Source: Centropus unirufus
Taxonomy: Eukaryota; Chordata; Aves; Cuculiformes; Centropidae
DNA: 64,000 bases
Reading direction: 5' to 3'
NCBI GenBank assembly: GCA_013397695.1
Contig: VYZI01000417.1
Span: 254,443 to 318,442 of the forward strand
The notes beneath the pieces are model-generated. The model had not been told where the DNA came from and did not search any database. It was given only the letters and a program-made list of their open reading frames with translations. The translations under genes and the position numbers were made by a program. This document shows positions 60,153 to 64,000 of the stretch, piece by piece; positions within the stretch are counted from its first letter, which is position 1, and each line of letters begins with the position of its first letter.

Positions 60153-60202
60153 ATGGAATCATAGAATGCTTTCGGCTGGAAAAGACCTTTAAGTATGAAG
60201 TA
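60153..60202 (-). mobile_element. CR1 LINE 3'-terminal stub abutting the previous copy
   Basis: GGAATCATAGAATGCTTTCG and GCTGGAAAAGACCTTTAAGT: the first 50 bases of an antisense CR1 end, in the same orientation as its neighbour. This suggests one copy inserted at the edge of the other, or a deletion between two copies. Confidence 0.8.
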
Positions 60203-60743
60203 ATAGAAGGAAAAATGTGTGGATTACAGTTAAAGCTGCCTAAAAACCTGCTGTCAGTCAAGTGCAAGATTGGGTTCCATCTCTGAACCCAGCTAATCCA
60301 GGAGGGCTGGATGTTCCTCAGCGTCGGGGGGGCTCTGTGCCCACAGCATCTCAGTGTCACACACCGCAAGGTCACAAACGCCTGCAGACACTGAAAGGTG
60401 GTGACGGTGATGCAGATGCAAGGAGGAGCCCTGGTAATGTTTGTTCCTTAATAATTCCTGCTCCTTCTGGAGTTCTGTGTTGGAACACGATGCCACTCAT
60501 CGTTCAAGAACTCTCTAACCAAATGGCTTTTAACAGCACGAGCCAAAACACCACAGCCCAACTGTTCTTTTAGAGGCAGCAACAGCATTGTTCAACTGAA
60601 TTCCATGTTCTCTGATTTATGTGCATGTGGAAAATGGGATCAGCATCAGGTTTGGCTCTCACATTGCCCAACTCAGTGTAGAGCAGCGTGTGCAAGCCCC
60701 TCCTCCTTTTTTACTCATTTTGTTTCTCCCTTCTTCCTTCCAG

Positions 60744-61007
60744 CTACTTTAACAAGCTACTCGGAGAACGTGGACCGCACGAAGTATGGAGGGGAAAGCA
60801 GTAAAGAGCTTGGATCGGGGGGAAACCTGAAACCTTGGCAATCCCAGAAATCCAGCATGGACTCCTGCTTGTACCGTGTGGATGAGAACATGACAGCCTC
60901 CACCTACAGCCTGAACAAGATCCCAGAGAGGAACCTGGAGACTGTCTTGTCCCAGTCGGTGCAGTCAATTCCTCTTTACCTGATGCCACGGCCAAATTCC
61001 GTAGCAG
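60744..61007 (+). CDS. TANC2: TANC2 coding exon F (partial gene)
   Basis: A 264-base exon with acceptor TTCTTCCTTCCAG and donor GCAG|GTAAGA. It encodes ATLTSYSENVDRTKYGGES, SKELGSGGNLKPWQSQ, KSSMDSCLYRVDENMTAS, TYSLNKIPERNLETVLSQS and ends VQSIPLYLMPRPNSVA. The IIAT-TS-SEN junction and the terminal MPRPNSVA are conserved with TANC1; the SMDSCLYRVDENM and SLNKIPERNLE blocks are TANC2-specific, which settles the paralogue. It is the last exon before the segment leading to the NTPase-like domain, and is phase 1 on both sides (88 codons, frame-neutral). No premature stop or frameshift is present in any of the six exons. Confidence 0.96.
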
Positions 61008-61824
61008 GTAAGAAATAAACCTTCTTTGCCTTTAGGTCAGGTGAAAGTTAGAGCCAGACGCAGTGCCCTCTTGTCCCCGTCTGGGCTCTGCACTCGTTAT
61101 CAGGAGAGAAATCTCCTCTCTGCAGCCAGCATCATTAAGTGTGACAAGAATTGTCTTTCCATTTGATTTATTGCTTCGACATGGAAAATTCCTGTGGGGA
61201 AAACTGGTTCTGGTGATGTTTGATGGTTCTTTCTGCAACCTCTGGTCTCTTGTACAAAACTGTAAGGTTCTTGGAGAACATGTCTTATCAAAGCAGCTTC
61301 TTTGCTGTTGTTGCAAGGCAAATAATGCTGGGTTTAAGGTAGCATGTGGTGAGGACATTGCAGCCACCCTGGCTGTTTCAAAGGCTTCATTGCAAGGAAA
61401 ATCAAGCTTTGCAGTTAAGAGAATTCTGAGAGTTTCTACGGAGAAGTTGCTCTGGATCCCCCCTCTTTTGGTGGGCTTGGCCTTGTGTGTCTCCACACCC
61501 GTGTGTGCATGTGTGGGTTTGGCTTTTTTGCAGCACTGGGGATTTGCTGATGACTGAAATGGGTAGGTTTTTGGCATAAAATCAATATTTCCTTCATTTT
61601 CTTCAACATCAGCTGTTTGCATGGTTCCTAAGTGATGCTGCGCCATCTCTGTCTGATGTCTTACAACTGGTGGCTGAGTTTTCCCCTGAAGTTGCTAACA
61701 GCAGGGTAGAAATGAGAGAGGATTGCAAATATCAAAGCTTTGCCGAAAAGCTGCTTGCCTGGAATTATTCTCCTTCGCTTTGCTTCTCTGTTTTTCTGGG
61801 ATTGGACATTCTGTGGAGGTGATG

Positions 61825-61970
61825 GAGTCATAGAATCATTTAGTTGGAAGAGACCTTTGAGATAATTGAGTCCAACCATACCTGTCCAGTACTGAACCAT
61901 CCCGGAGCACCTCATCTGCACAACTTTTAACTTCTCCAGGGATGGGGCTCCACCCCTCTCCCTGGGCAGT
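61825..61970 (-). mobile_element. CR1 LINE 3'-end fragment (second subtype)
   Basis: GAGTCATAGAATCATTTAGT, GAGTCCAACCATACCTGTCC and CTTCTCCAGGGATGGGGCTC. Confidence 0.92.
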
Positions 61971-62234
61971 GATGCTTGGATCTGTAGAGGCACACGGGGA
62001 AGCACAGTCTGTGTCTCTCATGGAGTCCCTGCAGGATCCTTCTGCTGGCTGGCAGCACAAATATTGCTCCAGAAAGCCTGGCCTGCCCAGAGCCTGGGAT
62101 GCTGGCTGTGAAAAGAGCATCTCTTGGCAGCCCCAGCTGCGTTGCGTAACTGGATTAGATTTCCTTTTTAATCCCACTTTGGGCAGTCACAGCCTAAAAG
62201 CAATGTAGAAATGAGATGTTAGAGATGTTAAAAT

Positions 62235-62690
62235 ATGGGCACCCTGTGCATGGAGGTGCAAGAGCGTGTGCTGCATGAGGCCTTGCATCCAGTTTTGGAC
62301 CCCTCACTCCAAGAAGAGCACTTCCTGGAGTGCATCCAGAGAAGGGAATGGAGCTGGGGAAGGGCCTGGAGAACAAGGGTTATGAGGAGCAGCTGAGGGA
62401 GCTGGGCTTGTTGAGCCTGGAGAAGAGGAGGCTGAGGGGAGAGCTCATCCCTGCCTCCAAGTGCCTGAAAGGAGGGTGTGGAGAGGTGGGGGCTGGGCTC
62501 TTCTCCCAAGTGACAGGGGATGGGACAAGAGGAATGGGCCTCAAGCTGCACCAGGGCAGGTTCAGATTGGACATCAGAAGTTTGTTCATGGAAAGAGTTC
62601 TGAGACCCTGGCAGAAGGGAGGGGTGGAGTCCCCATCCCTGGAGGGGTTTAAAAGCTGGGCAGGCAGGTGCTTAGGGATCTGTTTAGGAG
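62235..62690 (+). mobile_element. CR1 LINE ORF2 C-terminus and 3' end
   Basis: CCAGTTTTGGACCCCTCACT, GAACAAGGGTTATGAGGAGC, GAGCTCATCCCTGCCTCCAA and GGAGGGGTTTAAAAGCTGGG; it stops before the terminal repeats. Small frame-breaking deletions are present. Confidence 0.94.
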
Positions 62691-64000
62691 CAGTGGTTTT
62701 GGCTGAGATCCGAGTGTCTCACAGTCCCTTCTGCCTGTGCCTGCACCGCACAAGGACAAAAGCACAAGCTGATGGACAAGAAAGGGTACAAAGTCTGGCT
62801 TGAACAGCATGAGTCCAGGAAAGCGAGTATCTTCCTCACCTAAGGTCAGAGAAATGGGAGGTCAAGCAGCGACGTTCAAGCAAGTTATGAATGTGGTTGG
62901 AAGAAACTGGTCCCAAAAACGAGGGGTTTAATGTTGAAATATGTTCTGGCCTGTGGTTTCTCTGGAGGAGTCTAGGAAAGGTCACAAACTGGGTGAATGC
63001 AGCAGCCCTGCCTGGTGTGACCAACCTGGCAGATGTGAGACCGAGTGCAGACCTCATGGGGGGAAGGCGAGCAGAAGCTGCTTAAGAATAGCCTGAACTC
63101 TGCCTGCGGGAGGGAGAATTGCTTCAGGAATAGCACGGGGAGGTGATGCTGAACGAAGGCGCTGCACCACAGGGAGGGAGCTCGAATGAGATCAGCCATA
63201 GAGCACGGCCTTCCTGCCAGCCCTGGTGGCTGCACTGGAGAGGAACAAAACCCGCACCTTTCTCTGCTTTCAGTGTCATCCACGGCTGGCTCGGGGTCAG
63301 ATGCAGCTCTTGAAATTCATAAATTCTCAATTCATAAATTATGCCCAGGAGAGAGCTGAAATGAAAGTGCTTTGGATACAAAAAGCACTTGGTGTTGTCC
63401 GATTTCTGTCTGGCCATCTCTTGTCTGCTCAGCCTGGGCCAGCAATGGAGTCATTCAGCTTTATTTATTAATACAGCCGAAAGGAGGCTGGAGGTGGGGT
63501 ACGCGGGGTGAACAATGCACTCCGAGCTGTGAACCAGCCCTAGCAAGCGGAATCCATGAACTCAGATGAGAGCACAAGGGTCCCCTCGCCCTGGGCTGCC
63601 AGATATCACTTCCAGCTCTGGTTGGTTTGCATTGCTTGTTCAAACAGTGCCTGGAAACGGAATCCTCTCCCACTGTTTGTTTGCCGTTCCCTTGGGAGAT
63701 CAGTGCCTGCAGTATTCAAATATTATTTTTGGGGGTGCTTTTTTCCCTCCCCTGTGTTTCATCTTCAGTCGCTGTCTCTTATGATGAGGGACAAGGCTCA
63801 GAATTGAGGAGAAGGGTTCAACCCTGTAACATTTGCTAAGATAAATCCATCTTGCATCATTTTTAAAGCATGTTCTCAGGAAAAATTAATTCTGGTTCAT
63901 GTGCCCTCAGATCTCTTTAATTATTCCTCAGTTCTAAATCGGGAAGAGAAATCTCAGGTCATCAGCAGGAGAAGGGGCAGGATGGTTGGGCTGAGGATTG

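Larger units (their letters stand above)
52894..60743 (+). other. TANC2: TANC2 intron E-F (about 7.8 kb)
   Basis: Contains CR1 pieces at 53.3, 55.0, 58.1, 59.2, 59.8 and 60.15 kb and a perfect 15-bp hairpin at 54156-54190. The spans 53480-55020, 55290-58130, 58435-59215, 59375-59800 and 60205-60743 contain no other recognisable element. Confidence 0.85.
13591..61007 (+). other. TANC2: TANC2 locus, visible part (six exons, five introns)
   Basis: Exons at 13591-13662, 16889-17068, 35854-35964, 48509-48657, 52707-52893 and 60744-61007 have lengths 72, 180, 111, 149, 187 and 264. All acceptors end in AG and all donors start GT. The phases join without a break to give 321 codons. The product matches TANC2 better than TANC1: the DGGNEEPPDRR start, the QHIRIMEGMSRSLPSS block and the SCLYRVDENM block are TANC2-like. 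Only the N-terminal region is present; the P-loop NTPase-like, ankyrin, TPR and coiled-coil parts and the C-terminal PDZ-binding end known for the family lie downstream of the window. Confidence 0.9.
61008..64000 (+). other. TANC2: TANC2 intron after exon F (start only)
   Basis: Two CR1 pieces (61825-61970 and 62235-62690) are present. The stretch 61008-61820 has long open frames on both strands but no recognisable protein. Nothing is seen from 62700 to the end. Confidence 0.85.

Noticed and set aside
13591..61007. TANC1 instead of TANC2
   Set aside because: The DGGNEEPPDRR start, the QHIRIMEG block and the SCLYRVDENM block are TANC2-like; only short cores are shared with TANC1.
61032..61646. 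204-codon open frame on -, opposite a 164-codon open frame on +
   Set aside because: No domain or family resemblance, located right after the exon F donor; open frames on both strands of the same interval fit chance in stop-poor DNA.

Overview
The window is intronic and exonic DNA from a vertebrate nuclear genome, almost certainly a bird. Two signals lead to this. First, six short, well-spliced exons on the + strand join in a consistent reading frame and encode the N-terminal part of TANC2, a postsynaptic scaffold protein. Second, nearly all recognisable interspersed repeats are CR1 LINE fragments, the dominant retrotransposon of birds and other sauropsids. I found about 44 CR1 pieces (23 on +, 21 on -), adding up by eye to roughly 11 to 12 kb, or about 18% of the window. 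That is dense for a bird and would suit a CR1-rich lineage such as woodpeckers, but this lineage guess is weak. I saw no SINEs, DNA transposons, endogenous retroviruses, RNA genes, CRISPR arrays or bacterial-type genes.

Layout: 1-13590 is intron (or 5' flank) upstream of the first visible exon, with scattered CR1 and a CpG-rich block at about 8373-8735. Exon A (13591-13662) and exon B (16889-17068) follow. A large intron of about 18.8 kb (17069-35853) holds a GATA-motif cluster, a CpG-rich block near 22.0-22.4 kb and many CR1. Exon C (35854-35964) follows a 46-base pure pyrimidine tract. After a 12.5 kb intron come exon D (48509-48657), exon E (52707-52893) and exon F (60744-61007). From 61008 to the end is intron. 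The initiator-methionine exon lies upstream, and the ATPase-like, ankyrin, TPR and coiled-coil exons lie downstream, outside the window.

The six exons total 963 bases (321 codons). They start one base into a codon and end one base into the next. A, B, C and F are each multiples of three with matching phases, so each could be skipped without breaking the frame. D and E must be kept or lost together. The encoded stretch is Ser/Pro-rich and predicted to be disordered, upstream of the TANC2 nucleoside-triphosphatase domain.

I did not find a new multi-gene system. The most interesting signals concern splicing and CR1 biology: a CR1 3' end 38 bases from the exon E splice acceptor; an oppositely oriented CR1 pair of about 640 bp flanking exon D; a PTB-type pyrimidine tract before frame-neutral exon C; a GATA array; two CpG-rich blocks; a minisatellite inside a CR1; and a perfect 15-bp hairpin.
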